A stretch of 64,000 nucleotides of DNA from Ryuthela nishihirai (GCA_038380435.1 JAWZYU010000028.1:44947095-45011094), one strand, 5' to 3'. Numbered from the stretch's first letter, positions 42,982 through 54,603 are shown. The notes: generated by a model not told the origin, from the sequence alone. Numbers and translations: made by a program.

Positions 42982-43190
42982 AATAAAAAAAAAAATAAAT
43001 ACCCCCTCAAGCAGCTGCTTGCCACAGAGGTCTGACAGGAGCCTGTCAGTTTATATGCCACAATAGGAGATCTGAGAGGATGGCAGGACCTCAGCAGAAA
43101 AACGGCACACACATCCATGCCTAATCTGGGGCTCGAACCCAGGTCCCTTAGATCAGTAGCCAAGCGTGCTAACCACTCGGCCACGGGACG
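42982..43190 (-). mobile_element. SINE-II, full length, TSD
   Basis: Complete, with head ctaaccactcggccacggga on the plus strand. atatctcataata before and atatctcatgata after, one mismatch. The T arm folds perfectly (ctggg, 7-nt loop, cccag). Confidence 0.92.
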
Positions 43191-43204
43191 ACATATCTCA
43201 TGAT

Positions 43205-43399
43205 AGCATTTTAAAATGAAATATATTTAAGCATTTTACACACTCCTTTCTAGACATCACAAAACAGATAGTTGGAAACAACCATCAGCACACTGTATTG
43301 ATGTCAGTAAATGCTATTAATATTTATTTAGATTTAAATATTTATGTATTATCTTTCATTTAAAGTATATAATGTTTCATTATCATTAAAGAATTAGTT
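43205..43399. other. Unassigned spacer
   Basis: AT-rich, no supported feature. Confidence 0.35.
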
Positions 43400-43411
43400 C
43401 CTATAAGGGAG

Positions 43412-43571
43412 GGGCGGGGGTGGCTCAGTCGGTAGCGCGCCAGGCTCGTAATCTGTAGTTCCCAGGTTCGAGTCCCAGCTGGGTCAGCGTTGAGATTTAA
43501 CCTGAACCTAGTGGCCTGGCCATTTAGCCCATTAGCAAAAAAAGTGCCGCTCAGAGGTAAAACAATCCAAT
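43412..43571 (+). mobile_element. SINE-I with large internal deletion, 12-bp TSD
   Basis: The head and first ~85 bp join the last ~70 bp (ggcctggccatttagcccat), so about 230 bp of body are missing. cctataagggag at 43400..43411 and 43572..43583 is intact. AATCC-type tail. Confidence 0.94.
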
Positions 43572-43761
43572 CCTATAAGGGAGATAAGATTATAATCGGA
43601 TAAAGATTACAATTTCAACTTCTACTTAAAAGCTGATTCAATAAACTTCCATTTTTTCATTTATTTGTTTATTTATTTATTTTGAGCGTTCAAGACCATA
43701 TGTGATTACTCATCACGATCGATTTCGAAATGGAAGAGATTAAAATAATAATATTAATAAC

Positions 43762-43956
43762 AATAAAAACTCCCTTAAATACCTGCTTGCCACAGTGGTC
43801 TGACAGGAGCCTACCAGTTCAATACACTATAGTACATTGTATCTGCGAGGATGGCAGAACCTCAGCATAAAAAGAACACGAAAAACATCCATGCTTTAAC
43901 CGAGGCTCGAACCCAGGTCCCTTTGATCAGTAGACAAGCCTGCTAACTACTCGGCT
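43762..43956 (-). mobile_element. SINE-II, diverged
   Basis: Contains cctgcttgccacagtggtct, gacaggagcctaccag and the head words gctaactactcggc. Lacks the gcagct repeat near the 3' end. Confidence 0.88.
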
Positions 43957-44027
43957 TTACTATTAATCAACAGTAAATACATAAATTACTGTTGACATAG
44001 AATTAAAGAAATTATTTTGTTGTAAAT

Positions 44028-44098
44028 TTTATTTTCACCGACTAGTGGAACTCAAACTCTCAGCTACATGCCAGATATTCTTACCATTAAGCTATCAA
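44028..44098 (-). other. tRNA-like sequence, SINE head or relic
   Basis: On the minus strand it has an A-box-like tagcttaatggtaaga and a B-box-like gagtttgagttccac, correctly spaced. The anticodon arm is poor. Not a convincing tRNA gene. Confidence 0.45.
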
Positions 44099-45115
44099 TG
44101 TTTAGTTCATCTCTAAGCTAATTATGGCTTAAAATCTTCCCGACCTTGTCTCTTGTGACGTCATCTGTGATCGGGAGCGGCAACCATTTCAGTATTGCGC
44201 AAATGTAGATTGAATTGATTAGTCACTCACGCTAATGAAATGCTCCACGCGTGACAAGGTGGCGAATGGTTATGGAGTTTGCTAGTTTGCGTTGCTGTTT
44301 GAACTCTCATATGAAAATGGCCACACTTTTAAATTCTAATATCTTATTCTTTAGCTGAGGAAGAATAATATTCAAGTTGTGCAGAACAATGATAAAATAG
44401 GATAAACACGATAACGGGGGTAAGAGAAAATTAGCAGCGTGGATTGGTTACTTTGCTATCTGGGAACATGTTTTTCTTCAACATATATACTATTATTCCG
44501 GAAATCACTCGGGGCCTTTCGTCCCTCTCGTCCGGAAATTCTTTTAGAAAAGTCCGTGCACTATGTCGGAGAGTTCTCCCAACTGAGTCTGGAAAAACCG
44601 AAATTTCAAAAGCAAAACCATAAAATAGCCAGTAATCTTAGATTGGCGGTCAAACAAACATTCCAGAGTTTTCTGAAGGAGGTAGTTCAGTAGAAACTGA
44701 AAGTTCTTGATTAATATCATAAGCAATGAAATTTATATATATATATAAAATAATATTTTAGCGGTAGTTATAATAATGCATCTATTGTATTTTTAAAAGC
44801 GTATAGTCGAGCATGCTATTATTACCTCATAATAACATTTTTATATCTGACAATAACGGTCATAGAACTAAAAAAAGCAAAATTTAGCATAATATTTGGC
44901 GATCCATTTTCAACTTAGAAAACGCTTTAACTTTATATACAAGTCCCTGAAAGTCAACGTTTCTGAAAAACTGTTTGAACTGAATAGAAATTTTCAACAC
45001 GAGGTGGGGGGGTTAGGTTTTTATCGCTGTTCCTTCGTATCTCTTGAATATTCTTTTGATGAGCCTCGGTAGTTCCTAATGACGTGAGACTACTGTGTCA
45101 AGAAACGGATGAAAG
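44099..45115. other. Unassigned stretch
   Basis: About 1 kb, with a short AT microsatellite near 44732..44746. A plus frame at 44439..44693 has no recognised motif. Confidence 0.4.
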
Positions 45116-45661
45116 TACAGTCGCTCAAAAAATATCCGAACACTATGGTTGATTACAGAATTCAGAAAAAATATCTGGCAACGTTTTTGTTTAGAAATTA
45201 GTGATCTGACAACCTTCGTGTCACGTGACACGAAGGTTGTCAGATCACTAATTTCTAAACAAAACATTCAGACATTAATTTCTAAAAAATTCGTTGCTAG
45301 ATATCTTTTTCTGAATTCTGTAATCAACCATAGTGTTCGGATACTTTTTTGAGCGACTGTAGGTGGTCATATTATTTTGATACTAGATCGTGTGGGCTCA
45401 CTCACGGAAATATTGAGCGTGTGCAGTTACCGTTCACAGTAAACTGGAGCGTCTGCAGTAACTACACACGCTCCAGTTTGCTGTGAACGGTAACTGGAGC
45501 GTGTACAGTTGCTGTACATACTCCAGATATTTTTCCTGAATTCTGTAATCACGTGACACGAAGGTTGCCAGATCACTAATTTATAAAACAATCGTTGCCA
45601 GATATTTTTTCTCAATTCTGCAATCAACCAGAGTGTTCGGATATTTTTTTGAGCGACTGTA
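45116..45661. mobile_element. Composite foldback MITE, inverted order
   Basis: A complete short MITE (45116..45361) comes first, then the spacer aggtggtcatattattttga, then the long arm ending in a right terminal repeat at 45661. This is the mirror image of 35114..35611 and 5812..6856, with the same spacer and inner junction. Confidence 0.92.
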
Positions 45662-45663
45662 CA

Positions 45664-46084
45664 GGCAATGGACAGACAAATGGTTACATCCTCGTCTTAA
45701 GTGAATTGGAAATCAAATTCGAAGCTCCGTAACTGGTTAAATATATTTTTATGGACACATATGACGGGAGATAAACATAAGATGCCAATTAAACTGCCTA
45801 AATTTCGATTTTGGACAATAGCCGTACAATACTTAAAGAGTTGTAGAAGTTTGAAATTGAATAACAGAGATGTGAATCATAAGAATTCACCTCAGAAGTG
45901 AATCGAAACTTAAAAAAATTATTATTTCAAATTATTTAATAAAATAAGTGCATGTTTTAGAATTTTGCGCAAATTGTTTTCTCAATCTTACGCAAGTTTC
46001 TTAGGCCTGACTTTGTTGCAGTTAAATATTCAAGCTTCCATAGCTCCTTAAAAACCCAACAAATGTTGCTGAAAATCGAGATTT
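45664..46084. repeat. Dispersed foldback-family copy
   Basis: Holds caatacttaaagagttgtag at the left and ccatagctccttaaaaaccc, then aacaaatgttgctgaaaatc, at the right. These are inverted and diverged versions of the arms at 23853..24545. No open frame of note. Confidence 0.7.
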
Positions 46085-46310
46085 TGATAGATTTCAATGA
46101 GATTTATATTTGTCTAGTCCTAGGATGATCATCATCATACTTCCCTCATCTTTGAATATTTTAGAACAAAAGAAAAAGAATGTTCTAACTCATTCAGAAC
46201 ATGAGTTAGAACATTCTTTTTCTTTTGTTCTAGAATATTCAAAGATGAGGGAAGTATGATGATGATGATGAACCTAGGACTAGACAAATTTAAATCTCAT
46301 TGAAATCTAT
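46085..46310. repeat. Near-perfect 226-bp palindrome
   Basis: Left arm 46085..46193 and right arm 46201..46310 around a 7-nt spacer (tcagaac). Paired words include ttgtctagtcctagg, cttccctcatctttgaatat and ttctttttcttttgttct. The right arm has one extra gat unit. The outer ~25 bp belong to the dispersed foldback family, so the palindrome may be its terminal structure. Confidence 0.93.
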
Positions 46311-46801
46311 CCAAGGAAAAACAGCTCCTTTTCACAATGAACCGCTATTTACAATCTCATCGGACGTACACCCACTTTCCAAATCCTGTTCTCACTAAGA
46401 TGAAGGAACTCACTCGAGGTGAGGGAAGAAATTATGAACGTTGTCATAGTGATGATCCGAACTGGAAATATAGGTTACAGTATTGACGCTCTAACCGACT
46501 GAATCAATTCCTGCTACTTTACATAAAGGGACCAAAGTTAAATTCTATTGGGACCGAAGAAAAAATATCCATGAAATGTTTTATTGCTAATTTCCGACAA
46601 AAAAAACACCCATTTCTAAGTAATACAATAATAAAATGGCTAATGTCAAATCCATAGCATAAAAGTTCCATATGAGAATTTAATTTAATACAAGAGTAAG
46701 TAAATAAAATACTTTTATTTATTAAATACGTTGAATTTGTTACATTTTGTTCATCCCTGAAATTTGATCTTCTCATTCTGATCTCTTCTTTTCTTCCACA
46801 G
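46311..46801 (+). other. Intron sequence upstream of exon
   Basis: About 490 bp ending in a strong pyrimidine tract and acceptor (ctcttcttttcttccacag). A head-like word at about 46488 (cgctctaaccgactgaatca) is a SINE-I remnant. Confidence 0.6.
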
Positions 46802-46949
46802 CTTCCAGGGGATGCCAGTTCCCTCCAAAATGGAATGGCACGTGGTTTCAGAAAGGCGTCCACCCGCCAATCAAAATCGAAGGAGACGTCTTTTCCTTTA
46901 AGGGCAAATGTCTCGTGGCAGATGGGCACTTGTTCTACATAGAAGACAG
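46802..46949 (+). CDS. Internal coding exon of a Cys/Trp-rich protein
   Basis: 148 bp between a consensus acceptor (tcttttcttccacag, ending 46801) and donor (gacag|gtaag at 46949/46950). One frame is open throughout: a partial codon, 48 full codons, and two bases carried into the next exon (phase 1 in, phase 2 out). It reads CQFPPKWNGTWFQKGVHPPI, then IEGDVFSFKGKCLVADGHLF and YIED. The pattern C-x-F-P-x2-W-x-G-x-W followed by G-x-C resembles, from memory, a cysteine-rich module of arthropod secreted or membrane proteins of unknown function (Pfam DUF7042-7045 group). The other two frames have stops. GC is well above the surrounding introns. I could not find the neighbouring exons within the window, so the flanking introns are long or the gene is mostly outside. 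Confidence 0.8.
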
Positions 46950-49340
46950 GTAAGAAAAGAATTTGGGAAAACAACTATATTTGTTTCCCTTTATATAACT
47001 TGCGAAAATTAAATCAGAAAATATAAAAGAATATCATAAAATGTTGCGTAAAAAATAGAAAATATTTTCTACCCATTTGTTTCTTATAGTCCATTTTTAA
47101 AAATAAATATTCTTAATTTTTTTTGGCATTTTTTTTTTAAATTCTCTATTGAAAAAACTTTTCAAAGACTACTAAATATATTCGTGGTCATGATATAAAC
47201 TAATATTTCAAAATTAAGATAATATGTACCAATGGCGTATCCAGATATTTTAATGGTGGAAGTGACAGGTTTGGATCTAATGAGAAAAAGTAGTATTTTT
47301 TAAAAGGAGTATCGCATGTTCGCGTTTGATTAATATGCGATTCTCGTTTTCAAACAAAATGCAGCTGTTATTTTCCATATTTTGCATCCTCTAGCAAGGG
47401 GAATTCGAAATAATGGATGATTGGCAAAATGAAAATGATAATATTTTACTTTAGCAAATAAAAACACAAAATGAATCCTTCGTTTATTTTTTTTATCCAA
47501 CCTCCTTGGGGCAATCGTTGCTGTCAAGTGTAATGTTCTTGATTCTCGGGCCACACTAACAAAATTTCAAAAAATCTAGAATAAATAGATCGTTTGCAGA
47601 AATCGAAAAGTGCGAATTCTAATTTTTAATTTATTAAGTTTTTTATTTGATTAAATTAAAATTTAATCAATAATCTAAAAAATTCAAATTAATATAAATT
47701 AAATTAAATGGCAATTAAAATGTTTTCATTGAATAGGAATTATCCAACCTAAAAAGAACTTTTAATTTATCTCTGAAAGAAAGAAAGTTGAAGTCAACAG
47801 ACGTACAGACAGACGATAAAAAAAAGGAAAGAATAAATCGCTTTTTAACAAAACATAAATGACACTTTTTTACGATGAAGATTTATAATTTTTTTAAATA
47901 TTTCCCCGCTGTCCACAAGATAGTATTATTACTCCTTTGACCTCAGAAAACCATTCCTAGAGTTCATTAGCATATACGTCAGCAGCAGGTTCGGGTTTAG
48001 AGAAAAAAAAAAGAGGGGGGGGGGATGTGATACAATCGAGTGGGAAAAAAATAAAAAGGGGAGGGGGTTAAATAGACTATCGCAATATAATAATCCGTTT
48101 CAGAGATCTTTAAACGATTTCTTGAAAAAATGCGATAAATATACATTAGTTCAATAATTTTTACCTCCATTACCTTTACAGCATTCTCAAAAATGGGAGG
48201 ATCTAAGGGTTAACGGCCTCTTGCCCCCCCCCCACCCCTAAATCCAGCCATGGTCAGCAGCGTCACAATAAATATTGTTTGTTAAAAAAACCTCCTTCAC
48301 TACACCAATTGAAACCCCCGACAGCGTTCACATAAACTAATTTTTTTCGCTCGAAATCTGAAATATCACATAAACACAAGAAAAAAATAGGTCGCTGCGA
48401 TTTTTTTTCCATTACCTAACATTGTATCCCATTAAGGATTTGAATAACTTATCCGAAAGTAAAAAAAAATCATTTCTTCCACTACTCTCATTTCTGGAGA
48501 ACATAAGCAACGTTAAGGGTTCTATAGTCGTATTTTTGTTCTTTTGATCCTCTTTTTTTTTCATCTCCATCCACGAAGTTCCCATTTCTCAGTCTCCGTC
48601 CTCCTTTTCCTGCAAACCTTTCATAGTGTGGTTCTCTGCACCGTCAACATTGAACATATTTGACTCTTGAGGTTGTACTTCCGTGAACATATCAAAGCAG
48701 ACAGGCAGAGAGACGTGCGGGCGAACCTTTTCCACATCCCTTCTATACTCAGCAGACTCCACAAGCAATGGAATGCCGCTCGGGAGCAGGAACAGTTGTG
48801 CTTCGCGGATGAACGAGTACAGGAAGAAATTTCAGAATTTATATATCACTTTTTTATTATTGTTATTATTATAGCATAGCCCACATGATTTGTTTACGAT
48901 GGTCTTGAAGCCCAAGAGGATGTTTCAACGTAGAATCGAAAGAAAAAAAATGTTTTTTTTTTCTGAATATTTTTTGTCGTAGTTTTATTTTCATATGCAT
49001 AAGAGAAAGTTACAAGAATTTATTTCTAGACTTCTAATAGTGAATTTCGATTTTTCTGTCTTTTATCTTTGCTTCTTATATTCGTTTTTAGGTAGTACAT
49101 GTTCTTGTGGTGACTGGTGACGAAATTTAACTGCCGTGGGTTTGCGTAGATAATAAAGTTGCATGGTTTCAAAATTGTTCTGATTTAGAAATACGGTGCC
49201 CTGAAAAATCATTTCTACAGATGCTTCTATATAAATATCCACAAATTTTAAAATAAGATTCCTCTTCAAAAATGAAGGTAAAAATAAATCAAAGTTCTAA
49301 ACCAAATCCGTTCCATTTTATCTTTCAACAATGTTCATTC
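46950..49340 (+). other. Probable intron
   Basis: About 2.4 kb of AT-rich DNA after the donor, with G runs near 48015 and 48060 and a C run near 48225. The frame at 48667..48879 (LHKQWNAAREQEQLCFADER) has an overlapping open frame on the other strand and no firm splice sites, so I do not call it. Confidence 0.5.
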
Positions 49341-49344
49341 GGTG

Positions 49345-51480
49345 TTCAAAAGTCAGAGGCAGTTGAAACCTCAGCAGAAAGAAATATTGATTCTTTGAGG
49401 AAGATGGCACCAAATTAAATCCTTAGAAGAAAGAAAGATTGGGACTTTGAAGAAGTTCAAAGCTCATTAAATCCTCAGCAGAAATAAATATCCTTACTTT
49501 GAGGAAGTTAGCATCTCATTAAATTCTTAGAAGAAAGAAAGAGTGATATTTTAAGAAGTTCGCACCTCATTAAATCCTCAGGATAAAGAAAGAATGAGAC
49601 CTTCAGGAAGAAGAAATCTCATTAAATCCTCAGGATAAAGAAAGAATGAGACCTTCAGGAAGAAGAAATCTCATTAAATCCTCAGGATAAAGAAAGAATG
49701 AGACCTTCAGGAAGAAGAAATCTCATTAAATCCTCAGGATAAAGAAAGAATGAGACCTTCAGGAAGAAGAAATCTCATTAAATCCTCAGGATAAAGAAAG
49801 AATGAGACCTTCAGGAAGAAGAAATCTCATTAAATCCTCAGGATAAAGAAAGAATGAGACCTTCAGGAAGAAGAAATCTCATTAAATCCTCAGGATAAAG
49901 AAAGAATGAGACCTTCAGGAAGAAGAAATCTCATTAAATCCTCAGGATAAAGAAAGAATGAGACCTTCAGGAAGACGAAATCTCATTAAATCCTCAGGAT
50001 AAAGAAAGAATGAGACCTTCAGGAAGAAGAAATCTTATTAAATCCTCAGGATAAAGAAAGAATGAGACCTTCAGGAAGAAGAAATCTCATTAAATCCTCA
50101 GGATAAAGAAAGAATGAGACCTTCAGGAAGAAGAAATCTCATTAAATCCTCAGGATAAAGAAAGAATGAGACCTTCAGGAAGAAGAAATCTCATTAAATC
50201 CTCAGGATAAAGAAAGAATGAGACCTTCAGGAAGAAGAAATCTCATTAAATCCTCAGGATAAAGAAAGAATGAGACCTTCAGGAAGAAGAAATCTCATTA
50301 AATCCTCAGGATAAAGAAAGAATGAGACCTTCAGGAAGAAGAAATCTCATTAAATCCTCAGGATAAAGAAAGAATGAGACCTTCAGGAAGAAGAAATCTC
50401 ATTAAATCCTCAGGATAAAGAAAGAATGAGACCTTCAGGAAGAAGAAATCTCATTAAATCCTCAGGATAAAGAAAGAATGAGACCTTCAGGAAGAAGAAA
50501 TCTCATTAAATCCTCAGGATAAAGAAAGAATGAGACCTTCAGGAAGAAGAAATCTCATTAAATCCTCAGGATAAAGAAAGAATGAGACCTTCAGGAAGAA
50601 GAAATCTCATTAAATCCTCAGGATAAAGAAAGAATGAGACCTTCAGGAAGAAGAAATCTCATTAAATCCTCAGGATAAAGAAAGAATGAGACCTTCAGGA
50701 AGAAGAAATCTCATTAAATCCTCAGGATAAAGAAAGAATGAGACCTTCAGGAAGAAGAAATCTCATTAAATCCTCAGAAGAAAGAGAGATTGAGACCTTG
50801 AGGAAGTTGACAACTCATCAAATCCTCAGGAGAAAGAATTATTGATACTTTGAGGAATTGTCACATTATTAAATAATCAGGGGGAAAGGTTTGAGATTTT
50901 GAAGATGTTGTCTCCTCAATACGTCATCAGGAGAAAGAAAGATTGAGACTTTGAGGAAGCTGTCACCTCATTAAATCTTCAGGAGAAAATTTGAGACCTT
51001 GAAAACTTTGGAACCTCGGGGATTCCTTACTTTGGAGGTAAATGAGATCTTCAAGGGAGTTGGCACCTCGGGGAATAGACACTTGGAAGAAACCCGTGAC
51101 GGAGTTTACAGTTCAAAAGGAAGACAACAAAAAATACCTTTAAGTAAATTGAAACCTCAAAAAGACAATAGAACTTTGTAAGGACCAGTAGAATGAAGCA
51201 GAATGAAGATAAAAAGAAACCTGTTAGAAAATTGTGACCTCGTCAGAAAAACAAATGAAAGAAACCTTTGAGAAAATTGGTTTCTTAGTAAATAGACATT
51301 AGGTGATATTTAGGTTTCTTAGTAAATAAACATTTCTCACATCTCTCTGTTGAGTGATATTTTGCTCAACAGAAAGATGTGAGAAAGATAAGATCTGTTA
51401 GGAAGTTAGGATCTGTGAAGAAGCTAAGACCTTATTAAAAAGGCAACTGAAACTTTTGAGGATCTTTAGACTTCGGCAGA
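49345..51480. repeat. Satellite A, left block (52-bp family)
   Basis: Degenerate units at both ends (49345..49560 and 50770..51480) surround a uniform core. Shared words are gagacctt, gaggaagttg, cacctcattaaatcctcag and gaaagaaaga. A 22-bp hairpin (ttctcacatctctctgttga and its inverse) lies at 51329..51383. Confidence 0.9.
49564..50772. repeat. Satellite A core: 52-bp units, about 23 near-identical copies
   Basis: The unit reads attaaatcctcaggataaag, aaagaatgagaccttcagga, agaagaaatctc, with a step of exactly 52 bp. Among ~23 copies I see only single-base changes, such as one acgaaa near 49976 and one cttatt near 50033. The uniformity points to very recent expansion or gene conversion. There are no unique spacers, so it is not a CRISPR array. 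Confidence 0.97.
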
Positions 51481-51496
51481 ATGAAGATAGAAAGAG

Positions 51497-51889
51497 TTTG
51501 GTTGGATTGTTTTACCTCTGAGCGGCACTTTTTTGCACATAATGGGCTAAATGACCAGGTCATATGGACCCCGAAGGCTCAGAGAAGGTTGGGGGAGGGG
51601 ACCCACTGGAATAGCTGTTGGGAGACAGATGGTAGCCTCCCGTCAAGGCCATCCAGCGTGTTCTTTAACGTGCACAGCACTATCCAGCGTGCTCTCCCGC
51701 ACACGGGCCACGGTTTAACGTCCCATCCGACGGACGGCGGCCTTTCCAAGCCCATCGGTGTCCCCTACTGACCGTGGGCAGGGCAAGAATTTTGCGGAGA
51801 TAAATCTCAAAGCTGACCCAGCTGGGACTCGAACCTGTGAACTACAGATTACGAGCCTGACGCGCTACCGACTGAGCCACCCCCGCCCC
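51497..51889 (-). mobile_element. SINE-I inside satellite A, 13-bp TSD
   Basis: aagatagaaagag at 51484..51496 and 51890..51902. Full length, with a ~20-bp alteration (cactatccagcgtgctctcc) in mid-body. Confidence 0.95.
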
Positions 51890-51902
51890 AAGATAGAAAG
51901 AG

Positions 51903-52110
51903 ACCTGTGAGAAAATTGCGATATCAGAAGAAAAACAAGTGAAAGAAACCTGTGACAAAGTTAGCAACACACCAACTAGAAGTTAAAGACCTGTGAGGTA
52001 GTTGACAACAGAAAGATTACAGAAAAATATCTGTGAGAAAGTTGAGACTTAATGAGAAAGAAAAAAAATAGAGCTTTGTGAGGATGTCTATACATCAGTA
52101 TCAATATAAT
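51903..52110. repeat. Satellite A, degenerate units
   Basis: gacctgtgagaaaattg and gtgaggtagttgaca words show it belongs to the same family as 56210..58690. Confidence 0.75.
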
Positions 52111-52728
52111 ATAAAGGTAGGTGGAATACTTAACAATGCGTTGCAAGTCGCAAGAATTTATTAACCCCGCAAGTTAATGAACACCAAAATTATAAATGAA
52201 CACCTAAATTATAAATGTTACGTGAAACCATTAACTACTGTATAACAAAGTGTATTTTCAGGATTTCGTCTAAATAATCATTTGAGTTTTCTCGTATTTC
52301 ATAAAAGTTTTTAAAACAATATTTCCTTAAATATTCCAACTTCCATTGCCCGTTAAATATTGAAAGAATATTATGGAAAGAAAAAATAGAGATTTGAATA
52401 TTTCTGTTTAATCTCAATTTATCGCTAAAATATTTATTCTAGAATTTTCTCTTCTGCTTTGCGCTTTGCTAACTTATTCTGTATGTTTCAATGACTTAAT
52501 GTGAGTAGCACGTGAAGAGACTGTGAGACTGCGCAGTCATCACTTTCGTAGTAACCTTGGATCATTGTTCAATGAGCTTTCATTCATATTGTAACGGCAG
52601 GAAAACGTGTAACAATAAAAGCCGTGACTGTGATGTCGAGTGATGCTCGTGATATCCCTCAGCGTGAGAATTGCATCACTAATCTGTTGAAACGGAGAAA
52701 TATTTCGGAAAACTCCAAAAAGCAGAAA
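52111..52728. other. Unassigned stretch
   Basis: Words near 52310..52400 (ccgttaaatattgaaagaat) match the dispersed foldback family. Otherwise nothing. Confidence 0.45.
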
Positions 52729-52729
52729 A

Positions 52730-53209
52730 GGGTTGGGTTGTTTTACCTCTGAGCTGCACTTTTTTGCACACCATGGGCTAAATGGCCAAGTCACATGGAC
52801 CCCGAAGGCTCAGAGATGGTTCGGTTGTTCATAATTATTAAACCATCTGAATAATCATACACATTTGATTACTGATTTACAAATATTTGTATTGCAGAAA
52901 TCTTACAATCTCGACTCAACGAATAACCCACTGGAAGAGCTGTTGGGAGACAGATGGTAGCCTCCCGTCAAGGCCATCCAGAGTGTTCTTTAACGTGCAT
53001 AGGTTATGGCTCTCCCGTACACGGAGCCACGGCTTAACGTCCCATGCGACTGACGGAGGCCTTTCCAAGCCCATCGGTGTCCCCTACTGACTGTGGGCAG
53101 GGCGGGGAGTTTTGCGGAGATAAATCTCAATGCTGACCCAGCTGGGACTCGAACCTGGGAACTGCAGATTACAAGCCTGGCGCTCTACTGACTGATCCAC
53201 CCCCGCCAC
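52730..53209 (-). mobile_element. SINE-I with ~105-bp internal replacement
   Basis: Tail at 52730..52823, then 52824..52926 unrelated AT-rich DNA in place of the gggggagggga block, then body and head to about 53209. Confidence 0.88.
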
Positions 53210-53467
53210 CTCGCACACGGGGCCACGGCTTAACGTCCCATTCGACGGACAGTGGTCTTTCCAAGCCCATCGGTGTCCCCTACTGATCGTGGGCAGGGCG
53301 GGGAGTTTTGTGGAGATAAATCTCAACGCTGACCCAGGTGGGACTCGAACCTGGGAACTGCAGATTACAAACCTGGCGCTCTACCGACTGAGCCACCCCC
53401 GCCACCTCGCACACGGGAACTACAGATTACGAGCCTGGCGCTCTACCGACTGAGTCAACCCCGCCCC
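53210..53467 (-). mobile_element. Tandem SINE-I head-side copies
   Basis: The head-side 190 bp recur at 53214..53404, and the last ~60 bp a third time at 53405..53467. Each restart follows the words cgccacctcgcacacgg, so the joints are identical, as in tandem duplication. Confidence 0.9.
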
Positions 53468-53759
53468 CCGTGTTTAGTTGAAATAGTTATTTATGTAAAC
53501 TCATTACCTTTTGTAATTAGATTAGTTCGTTTATAGTTTGATTGTTCATTTTGATTCCCGCTTGGTTTACTACCAAAAATTTCTAACAATATCAATCGAC
53601 GAGACATATCGAAGCGTCAACTGGTAGTCTCATAACGTCACTGCCAGTTGGCTTGCTGATGTTAGTTTCCCTTGTGTAACTAGTCTAGTCACGTGATCAT
53701 TCACTTAGAAATTGTAATCATTTGCTTATCTCCGCCATCACACTTCTCGTTGTTCATCG
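53468..53759. other. Unassigned spacer
   Basis: AT-rich, no supported feature. Confidence 0.35.
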
Positions 53760-53944
53760 TGGTGTTGCGGAGCGTGAGTTCCTCTACCTGATAGCGCGCC
53801 AGTTCCGTAATCTTCAATTCCCAGGCTCGAATCGCAATTATTCAGGAGTTGAGATTTATCTCCGCTAAACCTCACCTTGCACGTATTAAGGAAGGACGCA
53901 CCGATGGACTTGGAAAAGTCGCCGTCCGTCGGATGGGACTTTAA
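53760..53944 (+). mobile_element. SINE-I, 5' half, diverged
   Basis: Head words tgatagcgcgccagttccgt and ggctcgaatcgcaat, body to gtcggatgggactttaag. The minus copy at 53945 begins immediately. Confidence 0.75.
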
Positions 53945-54326
53945 GTTGGTTGGTTGGTTGGTTGTTTTACCTATGAGCGGCCCTTTTTGCACACAATGGG
54001 CTAAATGGCCAGGTCACAAGGACCCCGAAAGTTCAGGGAAGGTTGGGGGGGACCCACTGGAATGGCTGTTGGGAGACAGATGGTAGCCTCCCGTCAAGGC
54101 CATCCAGCGTGTTCTTTAACGTGCACAGGGTATGGCTCTCCCGCACACGGGGCCACGGCTTAACGTCCCATCCGACGGACGCGGCCTTTCCAAGCCCATC
54201 GGTGTCCCCTACTGACCGTGGGCAGGGCGGGGAATTTTTGCGGAGATAAATCTCAACGCTGACCCAGCTGGGACTCGAACCTGGGAACTACAGATTACGA
54301 GCCTGGCGCGCTACCGACTGAGCCAC
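53945..54326 (-). mobile_element. SINE-I, head joined to duplicated segment
   Basis: The tail is a slipped run of ttgg (ttggttggttggttggttg). The head stops at gactgagccac and joins the segment at 54327, lacking the first bases of the element. Confidence 0.92.
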
Positions 54327-54603
54327 TTTAAATTGTAGTTGATGAGAATTTTCATTAGGGGAGAATGAAGTTTTCATATAGTGAAAAAAAAACTATTTGA
54401 TCTTGTATCAAAAATAAAAAAATGACGACCTTAGAAATCACAACAAAGGGCTCGGAGAACTAAACTAAAAATATACCTTTCTTAACTTTAATAACTTCTT
54501 AAACACCTATTTTCGTTAAAGTAAAATGGTTCTAGAGACTCGATCAGGGTTCTCTCACCACGCCCTGGGGCACTACCCCCGGCCTAGCTTAAACCAACAA
54601 AGA
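54327..54603 (-). repeat. Duplicated segment, unoccupied inverted copy
   Basis: Inverse of 12314..12480 plus 15424..15557, joined without the 2.9-kb retrotransposon. The joint reads ctcggagaactaaactaaaa at about 54450..54470. It is flanked by SINE-I on both sides in the same order and orientation as the occupied copy. Confidence 0.94.

Noticed and set aside
48667..48879. Possible exon containing LHKQWNAAREQEQLCFADER
   Set aside because: The opposite strand is open over the same bases, no solid acceptor or donor is visible, and no motif is recognised.
49564..50772. CRISPR-like array
   Set aside because: The whole 52-bp unit repeats without unique spacers, and the setting is a eukaryotic satellite.
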